From the NCBI GenBank assembly GCA_964036665.1, contig OZ038526.1, positions 36,456,001-36,520,000 of the forward strand: a stretch of 64,000 bases of DNA, given 5' to 3'. A model generated the notes under the pieces. The model did no database searches. It was not told where the DNA came from and saw nothing but the letters and a program-made list of their open reading frames with translations. This document shows positions 39,198 to 50,024 of this stretch, piece by piece. The position numbers and the translations under genes are program-made. Origin of the DNA: Gordius sp. MW1. Taxonomy: Eukaryota > Nematomorpha > Gordioida > Gordea > Gordiidae. The stretch's first letter is position 1. The number at the start of each line of letters is the position of its first letter.

Positions 39198-39559
39198 TAC
39201 GCCTCTGGGAAATATTCGAGATTCGATTCGAGATTCGATTCGAATTCGGATCGAATCTGAATTCGAATCCATATGTCTAAGTTTCGAATCGAATATTCAC
39301 GCTGCTAAGATTCGAAAATCCGAATCGAATCCTTGAAAAAATCGTATTTTATTTTTTGTAAGTTTAATTTAAATGGACGAGACTCAAATATTTAGCTATT
39401 TTTATCTTATCACATTTTAGTTATTTTTCCTGCTCCAGTTTGAAAAAATTTAATTGAAAAATTTTCAAACTTACGTTATGGAGAACGAGGATCACAATTT
39501 AATTAAATTATGGACTTTGATAAGATGCAAAACAGCCCAAAAATATTTCACGATTAAAG

Positions 39560-40080
39560 GCTATATGTAAATAATTTGACCCATCCATTAATTACATAAA
39601 GGAAGGCAAAACTTGACATGGAAGTCGGATGGAACAGCAGATCATGCTTACAAAATGGCCAAACAGAAAATTGAAGATATATAGCATTAAATAAGAAGAC
39701 AGTCTTATAAGCGAGTGTGGTCGATTTAAGGCTCAATATTTGAGTGCTTATCACCAGTACATGGCATATCGCATAGAAAAATTAAAGATGAATTGGAAAC
39801 TGCTATAGGAAGTCAGCCCGATTTTGTATCAACTAGCGAGGTATCAACACTGGATCGTCTATTAAGAGCGACATGATTTTTGCACATTAAATGTTGAGTC
39901 TTTACAATGGTGGAAATCGAATCAACGGCGTTTTCCAACTATTCAAAAATTGGCATAAAATCTTATCTCTATACGTGGATCATTTACCCCGTGCGAAATA
40001 ATATTTTCAACCAGAACCAATTTATTAATCAAACACAAGCAATCATTTAATGATGAGTGTTAGGAAGATGATTTGCCCTA
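39560..40080 (+). pseudogene. Decayed hAT transposase C-terminus inside the inserted element
   Basis: Shifting plus-strand frames read WWKSNQRRFPTIQKLA (about 39,910-39,955) and YLSIRGSFTPCEIIFSTRTN (about 39,970-40,030). These match the hAT C-terminal pattern of a tryptophan-rich helix followed by a P.E..FS block. Several stops and frame changes. Confidence 0.65.
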
Positions 40081-40144
40081 AAAGTTGGCTAAAAACGGTT
40101 CTTGATTGTCCTACACATATCGCCATAGATTTTTGTTCGCTTTT

Positions 40145-40660
40145 TAATTGCTATGCAATTTATGGGCTCGTTTTTGGTTGTCCGTTGTCCGTTGTCTGTC
40201 CGTTGTCCGTTGTCTGTCCGTTACCCTCCCTATCTATTTGCATTGGGTATATTAGGTTATCGATTTTTTAAATTAATGCATGAGAAAGAGGTGCCCCACC
40301 CCTCATCTTTATCAAGAGGTGCCCCACCCCTCATCTCTATCTCCCTCGCTTTCGGGCGGGGTCGGGTTTTAATTGCTCCGTTAAATTAATGCATAAGTAT
40401 ATTAATTGCTATGCAATTTATGGGCTCGTTTTTGGTTGTCCGTTGTCCGTTGTCTGTCCGTTGTCCGTTGTCTGTCCGTTACCCTCCCTATCTATTTGCA
40501 TTGGGTATATTAGGTTATCGATTTTTTAAATTAATGCATGAGAAAGAGGTGCCCCACCCCTCATCTTTATCAAGAGGTGCCCCACCCCTCATCTCTATCT
40601 CCCTCGCTTTCGGGCGGGGTCGGGTTTTAATTGCTCCGTTAAATTAATGCATAAGTATAT
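40145..40660 (+). repeat. Two 258-bp direct repeats, apparently identical
   Basis: The 78-codon frames at 40153-40389 and 40411-40647 translate identically, and the DNA around them repeats with a 258-bp offset. The unit comprises the Helitron-like head with GTTGTCCGTTGTCTGTCC and the CCCCACCCCTCATCT block. Confidence 0.9.
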
Positions 40661-42127
40661 CTATATTTAAATTTTGGTAATTGCTATGCAATTTAACTAG
40701 TTTTGGGGTTAGAATCCCGGAGTTTTTTTTGACTCTTATGATTGTTCTTGTTACTATCATTGATAATAAGACTTTTTGGCCGTCCGCTGGCTGCTGACCA
40801 ATGAAAAAAATGACCATTGGCCAAAATGTGAATCCGAGTTTATTTTTTCGTTTTTTTTTTACTATTATGATTGTTCCTGTTACTACCATTGCTATTATGA
40901 CTTTTTGGCCGTCCGTTGGCTGCTGACCAATGGAAAAAAATCACCATTGGCCAAAATGTGATTCGAAAATTTTTTTTTTCGTTTTTTTTTGACTTATGAA
41001 TTTATATCCACTTTTACCGTGTCCTGGCTGCTGACCAATGGAAAAAAATGACCATTGGCCAAAATGTGATTCGACAATTTTTTTTCGTTTTTTTTGACTC
41101 TTATGAATTTATATCCACTTTTATCGTGTCCTGGCTGCTGACCAATGGAAAAAAATGACCATTGGCCAAATTGTGAATCAAAATTTTTTTTCCCGTTTTT
41201 TTTTGACTCTTATGATTGTTCCTGTTAATACCCTTGATAATATGACTTTTTGGCCGTCCGCTGGCTGCTGACCAATGGAAAAAATGACCATTGGCCAAAG
41301 TGAGCATCAAAAATTTTTTCCCCGTTTTTTTGGCTATCATTGACTTATAGAGTATCTGTTGGTACTGACCAATGAAAAAAAATGACCATTGGCCAAATTT
41401 TATATATAACCTAAAAATTTATTATAGATGGTCTAACAGACAGCCAACTATGTAATATATATTTTTAACCTTATAAATGCTTATATATTTTTTTATTGGG
41501 TTAATATATTTCATTTAATTAGATTGTGATTTCATAGAAAACCTAAAAAGTAATATTTAAAAAAATAATATAGGTATTAGATTCTAATTTACGATAAAAT
41601 ATATCGATAGAAACTAACACAAAATTCGAAACCTCCTTCAAAGGTATAATCATAGCCCGTTATTTCTAATTAAATTGAATCTACTATTAAACTCAAACAC
41701 GAATTGTACTTTATTAGATGGCGCGCGTAAGTTTATATAATTAGTAAAATTTTTCTACGTGTCATAGATATTACACCGCACGTGTGGCAGGGAAATGTCC
41801 GATATTTTTAAAATGAAAAGGTATTTTAAGAATCTGAAAAGGTTATTTTACCCCCGGCCGCCCTGGGCACCTACGGGTAAAGTTTCGAGCGAATCGGGCT
41901 GGTATTTTAAGAATTTAGCCCTTTTTTAAAACTAAAAAAAAACTTTTTTTTTAAATTTTTTTTTTACATTAAATTAATATTTTGTTTTTGTTAATACTAT
42001 TGATAATATGACTTTTTGACCGTCCGCTGGCTACTGACCGACGAAATATTGATTTTCTAAACATAAAACACAACTTTATTATTTCATTATCTATATAAAT
42101 AACATAATAACTTCTACTATTTTAAAT

Positions 42128-42198
42128 CCGGCATGGTATAGTGGTTATAGCGCCGGCTTGTTAACTGGAGGTGTGGGGTTCAAGTCAGGGAGGGGACA
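42128..42198 (+). tRNA. tRNA-like sequence, probable pseudogene or SINE head (Asn GTT-like)
   Basis: Contains an A-box-like TATAGTGGTTATAGC, an anticodon region CTTGTTAACTGG with a possible GTT anticodon, and a B-box-like GGGGTTCAAGTC. The acceptor and anticodon stems pair poorly by eye, and it sits inside nested repeats, so a functional tRNA is unlikely. Confidence 0.35.
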
Positions 42199-42873
42199 AA
42201 TTTTTTTTTTAATTTTTTTAAATTAAATTAATATTTGTTCATGTTAATACCAATGATAATATGAATTTTTGACCGTCCGCTGGCTACTGACCAATAAAAA
42301 AATGACCATTGGCCAAATAAATCGAAATTATTTTTCGTTTTTGAATTGGTTAACATTGATAATTACCCTATGTCCTCCCCTACAAGGGCCTATAACTAAT
42401 TATTTTGCATCTAATACCCCCTATAGGCATTCTCGCCCCTTCCCACCTTTCTCGCCCATAAATTGCATAGCAAATATGCTACGTTTATACGGAGTATAGA
42501 AGAGTTCCCCCTTCCCCTCTTCCCTTCCCATACTCCCCTTCCCTTCTCCCCCTTTCCACGAGGGCCGAAGGCCCGAGTAATATTTTTATTTTCGATGTGT
42601 GTATTTTTTAAAAAAATTTTAATTAAATTTTTTAAATGTATATGCAAATTAAAAATCATAGTAGCCTTTTTAATGTGTTTTTAAATAATAATAAAAACGT
42701 AATATACATTTGAATCGATTTCGAATCCTTAAATTTTTTTCGAATCGAATTCGAATCTTCATTTTAATATTCGACGAATCTGAAACGAATATTTTTTTTG
42801 AAAAAAAATTCGATTCCGAATCGAATACCAGAAATATTCGATTCGATTCGAAATCCAGAGGCGTAGCGATCCT

Positions 42874-43560
42874 CATTTATAATATCATTTAAAGTTAATA
42901 TTAGGCTATTGACCGTTGTAATTGCGTTTATTAAACAAATATTTGGGCTTTGTAACTCGCTTAACTTTTTGAACAATTTTAAAAAAATATTGAACTATTA
43001 TTAAAAATTGATTCAGAATTGTATCAAAAGACAAAGGTTACGTAAAATCCCATTAGTTTGAGACATCTCTTTTGTCCTTTCTAAATTTTTAAGATAATTA
43101 ATTATTGCAGAATAATTATGCAAAAGTCCCATCATTGATTTTAAACTTGTCCATCTCACAATGGTTTTATGCTTAATATTAAACATCTCTTGCATATTTT
43201 TTAGTCCCTCATGATGGACAGGTGAAACTGAAAAAAATTTTTGCACATTATGTAATTAACTAAAAACGGTATTGGCAGAGGGGATTAGACCAAATTTAAT
43301 TTCTGAGCATAGCAATGCACATATAAAGCTAATGGATTTGATTTACGAAAAATGGTTTGCACACCATTTCAACAAAACGTACACAAACACTAAGTTGTTC
43401 TGTGCATCCCACATCTCAAGTTTTATATAAATTAGTGAATAAAAATTTTATTCATTTAATTTTGACATAATATAATTACGTACCATTTCAGCCATTACAT
43501 TTAATAGTTCATTTTGAATCTCAAATGATGTGTAAATCAAAAACAATAATAATAATCTTT
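42874..43560 (-). pseudogene. ZMYM-like hAT transposase, N-terminal half (minus)
   Basis: Minus-strand blocks: DVGCTEQLSVCVRFVEMV (about 43,360-43,425), then FFSVSPVHHEGLKNMQEMF and TIVRWTSLKSMM (43,130-43,246), then LFKKLSELQSPNICLINAI and TLNDIINED (42,875-42,975). The last block stops exactly at the target duplication of the inserted hAT and continues beyond it at 39,197. Frameshifts are present. Confidence 0.8.
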
Positions 43561-43599
43561 ATATTGTTTCTTAATTAAGATAAAATAAAAAAATGGCTT

Positions 43600-43706
43600 A
43601 TGGGGCCCAGGGGCCCAAGATGTTTCCCTTGGGGGGGGGGGACATGAGACCCGGGTATCGCTCTTGGGGGGGCCCCTGTGCCCCCCCCCCTAGCTACGCC
43701 ACTTTT
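43600..43706. repeat. G/C-tract repeat (SGVARGGG-type)
   Basis: Long G and C tracts (TTGGGGGGGGGG, GTGCCCCCCCCCC) ending TAGCTACGCCA. Related in style to MITE family 2, but without a clear second terminal repeat. It interrupts the RTE fragment that follows. Confidence 0.5.
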
Positions 43707-43729
43707 TGAGTTATTTAATGCAAATCTAT

Positions 43730-44490
43730 TTGATCGCTGTAAACATCTTTCAATTTTGGTAGCCGGAGATTTCCCCTTTAGTCTTCTCGGCTTTTGTGTT
43801 TTTGCCTTGGAGATGACATAGTTCATCTCAAAAAGTCTGTATTGGGCTGCAATAACTTCGCCTGGTATAAGCTTATCGCGCACATTTAAAAATTCCCTTT
43901 TGATATTAATAGGAAGTCGATCTGTGAATATTAATTCCCATTTCTGTTCGTTATTGGGTGATTTATTTTCTTTTTGAAGAAAGTATTTGTTATGACAAGA
44001 TCGATGCCATAACTATTTTTAATATTTGTTTGCCTTCATCATTTTTCGCCATTGCAACTATGGTCCCGTTCGAATCCTCCCTTGTTTGCCCATGTGACCG
44101 TTTAAGTCGGCTCGAATTATAATTATCTCGGCTCTAGATATCTTACAAAGCGTTTTGTCTTATTCTTCCCAATAATCATCACAATGCATCTTGCGGAGCA
44201 TAGCCGGACATTACAATAATCATTTGATATGCAAAGTTTCAACATTTTAAGTCGACCATTTTATCTCTCTATCTTAATTGTTTTATCTTTCAGGTGAGAA
44301 GCTAATATGGTTGCCACGCCATTTTTATGCGTTTCCAAGCCATTTAAGTAAATCTGTAGCTTTTATCATTTATCTTTGTTCCTTTAAATCCATTTCTTGT
44401 ATACATGCTAAATCATCCCGTCGCTTGCTAAGGATATCAACAACTTTCCAGAATGTTGCAGCCAACATTTAGTGAGCCTTATCCCAATAT
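43730..44490 (-). pseudogene. RTE LINE endonuclease relic (minus)
   Basis: Minus-strand blocks: DDLACIQEMDLKEQR (about 44,370-44,420), the RTE/APE endonuclease N-terminal motif; a region at 44,050-44,130 matching the 57,715-57,790 part of the larger RTE copy (GGFERN/DLNGH-type); and LIPGEVIAAQYRLFEMNYV (about 43,800-43,875), the post-endonuclease linker. Multiple stops. Confidence 0.7.
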
Positions 44491-45099
44491 AAAACTATTC
44501 TTTTTAACAACATCCGTTTCTCGTTAATTTTTCACATGATACGGGCACTTACGATGCCCGTCTTTCACAGAGGACGCCCTAGCGCAATAAGGTCAGTGGC
44601 TCAAACAATTTCTTAGCTCATACTCAAGCATAAGAAGCTTATTTCCATTTATAGCTCTTCCATTTAGTTCCAATGTTTGACCAAAGTGATTATAAATAAC
44701 TTATTGGATTTTCCTCACTGCCATTAATAGAGTTATTAAATAACTCTTGCAAAAAGCTGGCCACCTGTCGAGATTTACAACACAAGATCTAGGGCTGACC
44801 CCTATATATTTAAAAATTTGGGTAAAGAAAAGTTCATCTCCTGGTCACACATCTTTTTAAAATTATAGACCAGAGAGGCCCTCTAACTCTGACAATTACT
44901 AAGGAGGTATTATTATCATTATAGAATCAAACTATTTATTAATTAACATATATTTGTTTAAGCCTTCAAATCAATATTCGTTTTGATTCCTGGGCTCTTT
45001 TAAATAGGAAGACGAGGACATGTTACCTATAAATAATATATTTTAAAAATGTTTTAAAGGACATAAGTCGAAGCCCGATGTAATCTTGTGACTACCTAT
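44491..45099. other. Repeat-derived spacer before the Fcf2-like gene
   Basis: No exon recognised. 44,970-45,050 matches LINE tails at 9.36-9.46 and 25.75-25.84 kb (TTTTGATTCCTGGGCTCTTT, AGGAAGACGAGGACATGTTA). Confidence 0.5.
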
Positions 45100-45875
45100 A
45101 TGGATATTCAAGAGGTAATTTGTTTCTTTTCTAAAAATGTTTTTTAATTTATATACTCACATAGACTGCTAAAACTATAATTATAGGTATATTATTCCAC
45201 CAATATAAACTTAATATACATCTTAGGTTAATCTTGGTTCATTAATTTTAAATATAGATATTATCAAAATCCGTTATAACGGATGATTATTTACGTAAAG
45301 ACAAGGTGCCAAATTATTTGGAAAGTAAAAGGCAAATTAAAAAGGCGAAACGAGTATTTTGATTTAATGTTAGTATTTTACTTTTTTTTAGCTGCAAAGG
45401 AGTTTAACAAAAGGCAATAAATGGTATAATATGCCAGCAACTGAACAAACACCTGAAGTTAAAAATGACTTAACTATAATGAAATTATGTTCTGCTCTCT
45501 ATCCTAAGTTGTATTATAAAAAGAATGACTGGAAAGAATTGCCAAAATATTATCAAGTTTTCAAGCTTTGTATATTTAATAATTAATTTAAGATAGGAAC
45601 TGTAATGGATAATCCTTTTGATTTCTATTCTGGGAGATTGACAAAAAAACAGCGTAAACAAACTATATGTGAACAAATTTTAGCTGACAAGGATTTTCAT
45701 GAGTAATTTATAATTAAATATAGATTTCTAGTCAAAATAATTTTTTGCTTTTACATATATATATCATTGTCATTTTTGTAGACATTTTAACAAAAAATAT
45801 CAAGAAATGAAAGATTATGAAGAGCAGCAGAAATTTAAAAAATACAGAGGAAAGCATAGAAGCAAAAACACTTAA
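45100..45875 (+). CDS. Fcf2/DNTTIP2-type pre-rRNA processing factor
   Basis: Nucleolar factor of the small-subunit processome in yeast (Fcf2), with metazoan DNTTIP2 carrying the same C-terminal domain. Exons: 45258-45353, 45392-45556, 45593-45702, 45782-45875 (TAA at 45873-45875), with introns of 38, 36 and 79 bp. The protein reads KSVITDDYLRKDKVPNYLES, then the Fcf2 signature LTKGNKWYNMPATEQTPEVK, LYYKKNDWKELPKYYQIGTV, FYSGRLTKKQRKQTICEQIL and HFNKKYQEM, ending in a basic tail. A tiny first exon, ATG at 45100-45114 (MDIQE, donor GT at 45115), is possible and would give 159 residues, but this start is uncertain. AATAAA lies at 46023-46028. Frame and splice sites are intact, so this is a real gene; exons too short for ordinary ORF detection. 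Confidence 0.85.
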
Positions 45876-46104
45876 TAATTTTTATTTAATTTACACTTGA
45901 ATAATTATCCCAAATCTTTTGCTAAAATTAAGACAGTTCTATGTATGTATGTATATTTAAGAAGGGTATTGGTTTTTTTTTGCTGAGAAGCAAACATTTC
46001 TAAATATAACTTAATTTGTAGCAATAAACATTATTAAAACAGATATAAAAGTACACAAAAAATATAGAATTTAAGCTAAAAGACATCCCAAATATCATTT
46101 GCAA

Positions 46105-46560
46105 GAAGTGACCAGCTATCTGCGAGGGATTTGAAGCAAAAAGTTAGGTAAATATCTGACATTTTGCAATTCCTGGCCATATAAACAAACTGCCTGATCT
46201 ATAAATCCCTGAGCATGAGGCACAATGAATATGTTGGCTGGAATGAGAGCTAAGTCTTTGGATGTTTTGTGGTCATCTTTTAAAGTCAGAGCATGAAAGT
46301 TTAACTTCAACGGGGCCAAAAATGTCTATACAGTTCAGTTCCCATCTAAGGGGTAGACCACCTTGCCAGGGGGTAATAGTCGCCTTCTTTTCCAACAAAA
46401 AGATGGATGGCTCTAAGATTGATGATACGCTGGTTTTTCAACGGCAGCCTGGATGAGTGACTGAATTTTACTCTACCTTCTATACCTATATTTGTTATAT
46501 AGACAATGTAGGGGGTGCCTTTAAGCCCACCAGTTGGGAGCAATTGGGACAGGAGAAAGG
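46105..46560 (-). other. Unidentified coding-like minus-strand frames
   Basis: Two open frames on the minus strand (46346-46543 and 46116-46319) look protein-like, with blocks such as TPYIVYITNIGIEGRVKFSH and NIFIVPHAQGFIDQAVCLYG. A stop and frame change separate them. I do not recognise the family. They may be a decayed host gene or an unrecognised part of the LINE next door. Confidence 0.3.
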
Positions 46561-46569
46561 TTTAGATGA

Positions 46570-46745
46570 AAAGTATTCCCAGTCTAAAGGCAATGGGTAA
46601 TATAAGCTATGGATCCTCTTGAACTGGGATAAGCTTCTAGTTAATCATGACCTGATCCTTTAGAAACCAAAGATTTTAGGTTGAAGTTCTGGCGGGCATT
46701 GCAGCTTGATAAGAGGTAATAAATATAGTAAATGGGGTCCCTTTG
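46570..46745 (-). pseudogene. R2-like LINE fragment (minus)
   Basis: The minus strand reads NFNLKSLVSKGSGHD, a stop, then LEAYPSS, parallel to CNLKSLAFDGSGHEWLEAYP at about 5,207-5,265 in the plus-strand relic. Short decayed fragment. Confidence 0.65.
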
Positions 46746-47213
46746 TTCACGTTATTAAACATCTGGAACCAACCCAATGGATGGATGGTTTATTACATGG
46801 TGTTGTAAATGTGTCAATTAAGTCATGGACAGATTTAAAGGTTAGAACAATGAGATTGAAGCAGTTTGGTATATACCTAAAGCGCTCGCCTTAGTAAGTA
46901 GTGCAGTTGGGGCAGAATGTTAAATTTTATAATATGATATGTTTGCAATCATTGAACTTTTGTGGCCGAGCAGCAAACATTTTGACTGATAGTCATCTTT
47001 TATTTTCTAAATTTAAACTATTTGACAGTTAATACATATTTTTAAATATTTTTGTGAATGTGAACTATTAAAAGATATCCGCTATGCTGTGAGGGCGTAA
47101 AAATTTACGATAGACATTACTTCAATTTTATAACAACAGGGCCATCTAGCGGACGCAAGAAAGATAGTATTAGCTTTAATATATTTGATAACATGTTCTA
47201 TTGCCTTTAAATC

Positions 47214-47295
47214 ATGGGCGTAGCCAAGGGGGACAGAGAAAAGCGGCTGCCACCCCCTCTAAATCCAAAAGTTTGTTGAAATTTATTAAAATTAT
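47214..47295. mobile_element. MITE family 2, half copy
   Basis: Left terminus ATGGGCGTAGCCAAGGGGG and core AAATTTATTAAAATTATTAC are present. The element stops where RTE sequence begins. Confidence 0.6.
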
Positions 47296-47299
47296 TACT

Positions 47300-47705
47300 A
47301 ATGTGTAATGCGCGACAAGAAGATGCCAATGAGAGCTAATCCTTATAAATTCACCGCAAGACTGGTGTTATTCTATTGAAGTGAAACATGGCCATTAGAC
47401 GCCACAAAATCGAAATTATAAGCCACGGAGCTGAGTATGATTTGGTAAAGCTTAGGGTATGAACCAAAATGGGTAATCAGCCTATGGTGGACTGGATTAA
47501 GTTAAATCGGCTAAGTATACTAAGAAGGAAGGCGAATGATGTAATTCAAAAAGTATTGGGCATGGAGATGCTAATGATGATAAGAAGGACCTCATGTCAC
47601 CTGGAAAGGGCAAGTAAAAGTTTTGAAATTTAAGAAGCTACATCCGGACATGGCGCTTACCCGATCGAGATGAAAGAAACATATCAAAACCATACGACTA
47701 TGGGA
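47300..47705 (+). pseudogene. RTE LINE 3'-terminal fragment (plus)
   Basis: Plus-strand C-terminal RTE blocks in shifting frames: VTWKGQVKVLKFKKLHPDM and ALTRSR (47,595-47,680), preceded by WIKLNRLSILRRKAND-like residues near 47,490-47,540. Equivalent to the fragment at 32.0-32.3 kb. Confidence 0.7.
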
Positions 47706-47709
47706 CCTA

Positions 47710-48070
47710 CATGATAAAAAAGAAGATGTGACATTTTCTTTATATAAATTCACTGTAAATAAATTGTTAATGCCATACTCCTCATTAATTAAACATTCAC
47801 TATGAGGATAAAAATACTCTTCGCCCAAATTGATATTGAAAAATATACTAGAAAGATTTTGACCTAATGGTCGGTAAGTAAAACGTCTGTTCCTTGACTT
47901 CAACACTATACATGAACACATGATAAAACTGATGTAGTTTTATGTACTGATGAATTTTCATTTTAAAATTAAGTCCATCCAAATCCAATGACCTCTATTT
48001 TTCATATTTAAAAATTAATATAAAAATACTTGAATTATACCACAGCCCCTACATGTCCAAAATAATTGGA
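47710..48070 (-). other. Unidentified coding-like minus-strand segment
   Basis: Minus-strand open frames include FTYRPLGQNLSSIFFNINLG and EEYFYPHSECLINEEYGINN (47,760-47,885) and, in another frame further upstream, RSLDLDGLNFKMKIHQ (about 47,945-48,000). Residue use looks protein-like, but no family is recognised and no splice model was settled. Confidence 0.25.
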
Positions 48071-48722
48071 TAAAATGAAAGCAATTTTGCATTAATCAAT
48101 GCACCCTTAATAATTTTAAAGGTCCATCTTCTTAAATAAAATGATTAATAACTGTCAAATAACCCTAATCTAATTGTGCATATTCAAACAATTAACGTTA
48201 GAATATTTAATATAGCTAATTTAATGTTAATTATTAAAATGTTAGGTTGTCTAAGGCAAAAAGATTTAATATTATATAGACTCACATTATCCTAGGTAAA
48301 TACAAAAACACATGGCCCGTGTTGGCTATTGACCCGTGTAACAAATAATTTTTATTTATATTATTTTTTTATGCTCGTTTATTGTATATTTCATTTATCA
48401 ATTTTACCAAAGAAAATCATTTTAACAAAAAAAAAACACCATTATAAATTTTAGTGACTTAGCAAAATCTTGATAAAAGTAGAGACATGCTAATTCAAAT
48501 AAGTTTTTATGGCTTATACAAATCAATTATAATTAACAATGTGTGGTTTTTTGCTATTAATCTAGTTAAAATCATTGGCTATATTAAAGCATTTCAAACA
48601 ATATATAAAAAGATTTATATATAATTACAAATTCACAATATAAATGATAAATAAAAATAAATTGGGGTACATATATTGATAATAATTATTTTGACTAAAA
48701 TTAATTAGCATAAATACATATT
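48071..48722. other. AT-rich spacer, no gene recognised
   Basis: No exon or known repeat seen. It probably includes the 3' UTR of the minus-strand Chibby gene near its right edge. Confidence 0.5.
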
Positions 48723-49161
48723 TTAAATACATTTTTTTAATTTACGGTATTCTTTTTCTTGCAATTGATATTCAGCAGATAATTGTGTGAGCTAAATACT
48801 AATTAATTCAATTTTATTTATATACCATATTTATCAAAATATCAATCTTTATACGAAGAAAATTGTTTATTTCCTTTTGTTTAGTATAATCAGACTTATG
48901 GTTAGAAAGTGCCATATTTTTATTATCTATATTAAAAATAAAAAAGTTAAATATTTCCAAACCTGAATTTGTCAATAACCAATTGTTTTTTTCAAATGTT
49001 AATTTATAAGAATCTAAATGAAAGGTTAATTGAGATTCAGGGATCACATTCTCTAAATATTGATTAAAAAAATCAACATTTTGACCTAGCATTTTTGATC
49101 TTCGTGGTGGAGGTTTACGAAGTGTATATTTATTTCCAAATAAAAAAGTAGTCAAAGCCAT
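48723..49161 (-). CDS. CBY1: Chibby (CBY1) homologue, three exons
   Basis: Small coiled-coil protein of the ciliary base/distal appendages; in vertebrates it also binds and antagonises beta-catenin. Minus-strand exons: 49161-48963, 48926-48826, 48791-48723; introns of 36 and 34 bp. The product is 122 residues (human CBY1 is 126). The N-terminus FLFGNKYTLRKPPPRRSK parallels FFGNTFSPKKTPPRKS, LTFEKNNWLLTNS parallels LKFENGQWIAETG, and EINNFLRIKIDILINM, continued across intron 2 as LTQLSAEYQLQEKEYRKL, parallels the C-terminal coiled coil of Chibby. Intron 1 is 36 bp, in frame and stop-free, so an unspliced reading adds 12 residues; the spliced spacing fits the family better. The start is set at ATG 49161; an upstream in-frame TTG is not needed. 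Confidence 0.88.
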
Positions 49162-50024
49162 AATAACTACTTCCAATATCAATAATCTATATAATCATTT
49201 TTAACAATTGTATCGATTATTGGATTTTTCATATGGTATATGATGCATTGACGACGATGGCTATACTTACCATTTATTATAGTAAGCTTAAATTTTTTCA
49301 ATGTGCGTTTCTTATAATTATCATTAAGAACACTCGTTTACGTGGCAAGAACAGCCATTTTGTTAAACAAAATGGATAACAAATATAACAAACTTTTTGA
49401 GGGTGCAACCTTAAATATTGAGTGTCATATTATTGATAAACGCGGTATACTCGTATTCTAATTATAATTCCTCAACAAATTTTTTAAAAATTTTAATTTA
49501 AATTAATAAATGGTGAATTTTAAGTTACTTTTTATAATTATCAAAAAGCATCAAGGAAATCAAATACTTTAAACAAAATTACTTACTTTATATTAAATTA
49601 GTTTTACGTCATATTTTAATGTAATATAAAATTACCTACGAAATTTTATTGACAAAGTTGGCTGAAAACTTCTATGTGTTAAATACATTTAGATAAAGAT
49701 TGTAATAAGCAATTTTATATAAAATGTATTGAGATATTATTAATCCATAATTGTACTACAAATTATAACTTTATTTTATAATATTAAAAATATATAAGAT
49801 AAACACATTATTTTAGTATATTTGGTTCTAATAGAGGTGGGAGAGATTTTTTGACCTCAATAGGGTTTCTTTCCTGCTTAAAGGTAACCAAAGATTGTAT
49901 AAATAACATATTTTAACCTACTGGCATCTTGCCTTCACATAAAAGAAGAATTTTAATAATTTGAATTTAATTACTTTATAAAATTCTTGGCAGGGGTCAG
50001 AAAATCTTATACATATTTGTCCTA
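49162..50024. other. Spacer upstream of Chibby
   Basis: AT-rich. A short plus-strand frame begins at ATG 49,371 (MDNKYNKLFEGATLNIECHI, 28 codons) with a good start context, divergent from Chibby. Nothing links it to a family and it may be chance. Confidence 0.4.

Larger units (their letters stand above)
40145..42578 (+). mobile_element. Helitron-like elements, copy C (tandem/composite)
   Basis: Starts with AATTGCTATGCAATTTATGG, has a duplicated 258-bp head, minisatellite units at 40,740-41,400 and again at about 42,000-42,320, and ends with a polypyrimidine tract and the GGGCCGAAGGCCC hairpin at about 42,562-42,575. About 600 bp of unrelated AT-rich sequence lies at 41,400-42,000. It is nested within the second hAT element. 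Confidence 0.6.
39198..42865. mobile_element. Second hAT element inserted into the ZMYM-like hAT relic
   Basis: Ends TACGCCTCTGG (39198) and CCAGAGGCGTA (ending 42865), each followed by TTCGAATC/GATTCGAA-rich subterminal repeats (39,215-39,330 and 42,712-42,850). Flanking octamers GTGATCCT (39190-39197) and GCGATCCT (42866-42873) agree at 7 of 8 bases. Removing the element rejoins the split transposase frame around it. It carries a decayed transposase end and was later invaded by Helitron-like repeats, which make up most of its 3.7 kb. Confidence 0.88.

Noticed and set aside
40153-40647. Two identical 78-codon proteins
   Set aside because: Low-complexity frames within the duplicated Helitron-like head; no homology.
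42128-42198. Functional tRNA-Asn
   Set aside because: Box-like motifs are present but the stems pair poorly and it sits inside nested repeats; kept only as a tRNA-like relic.
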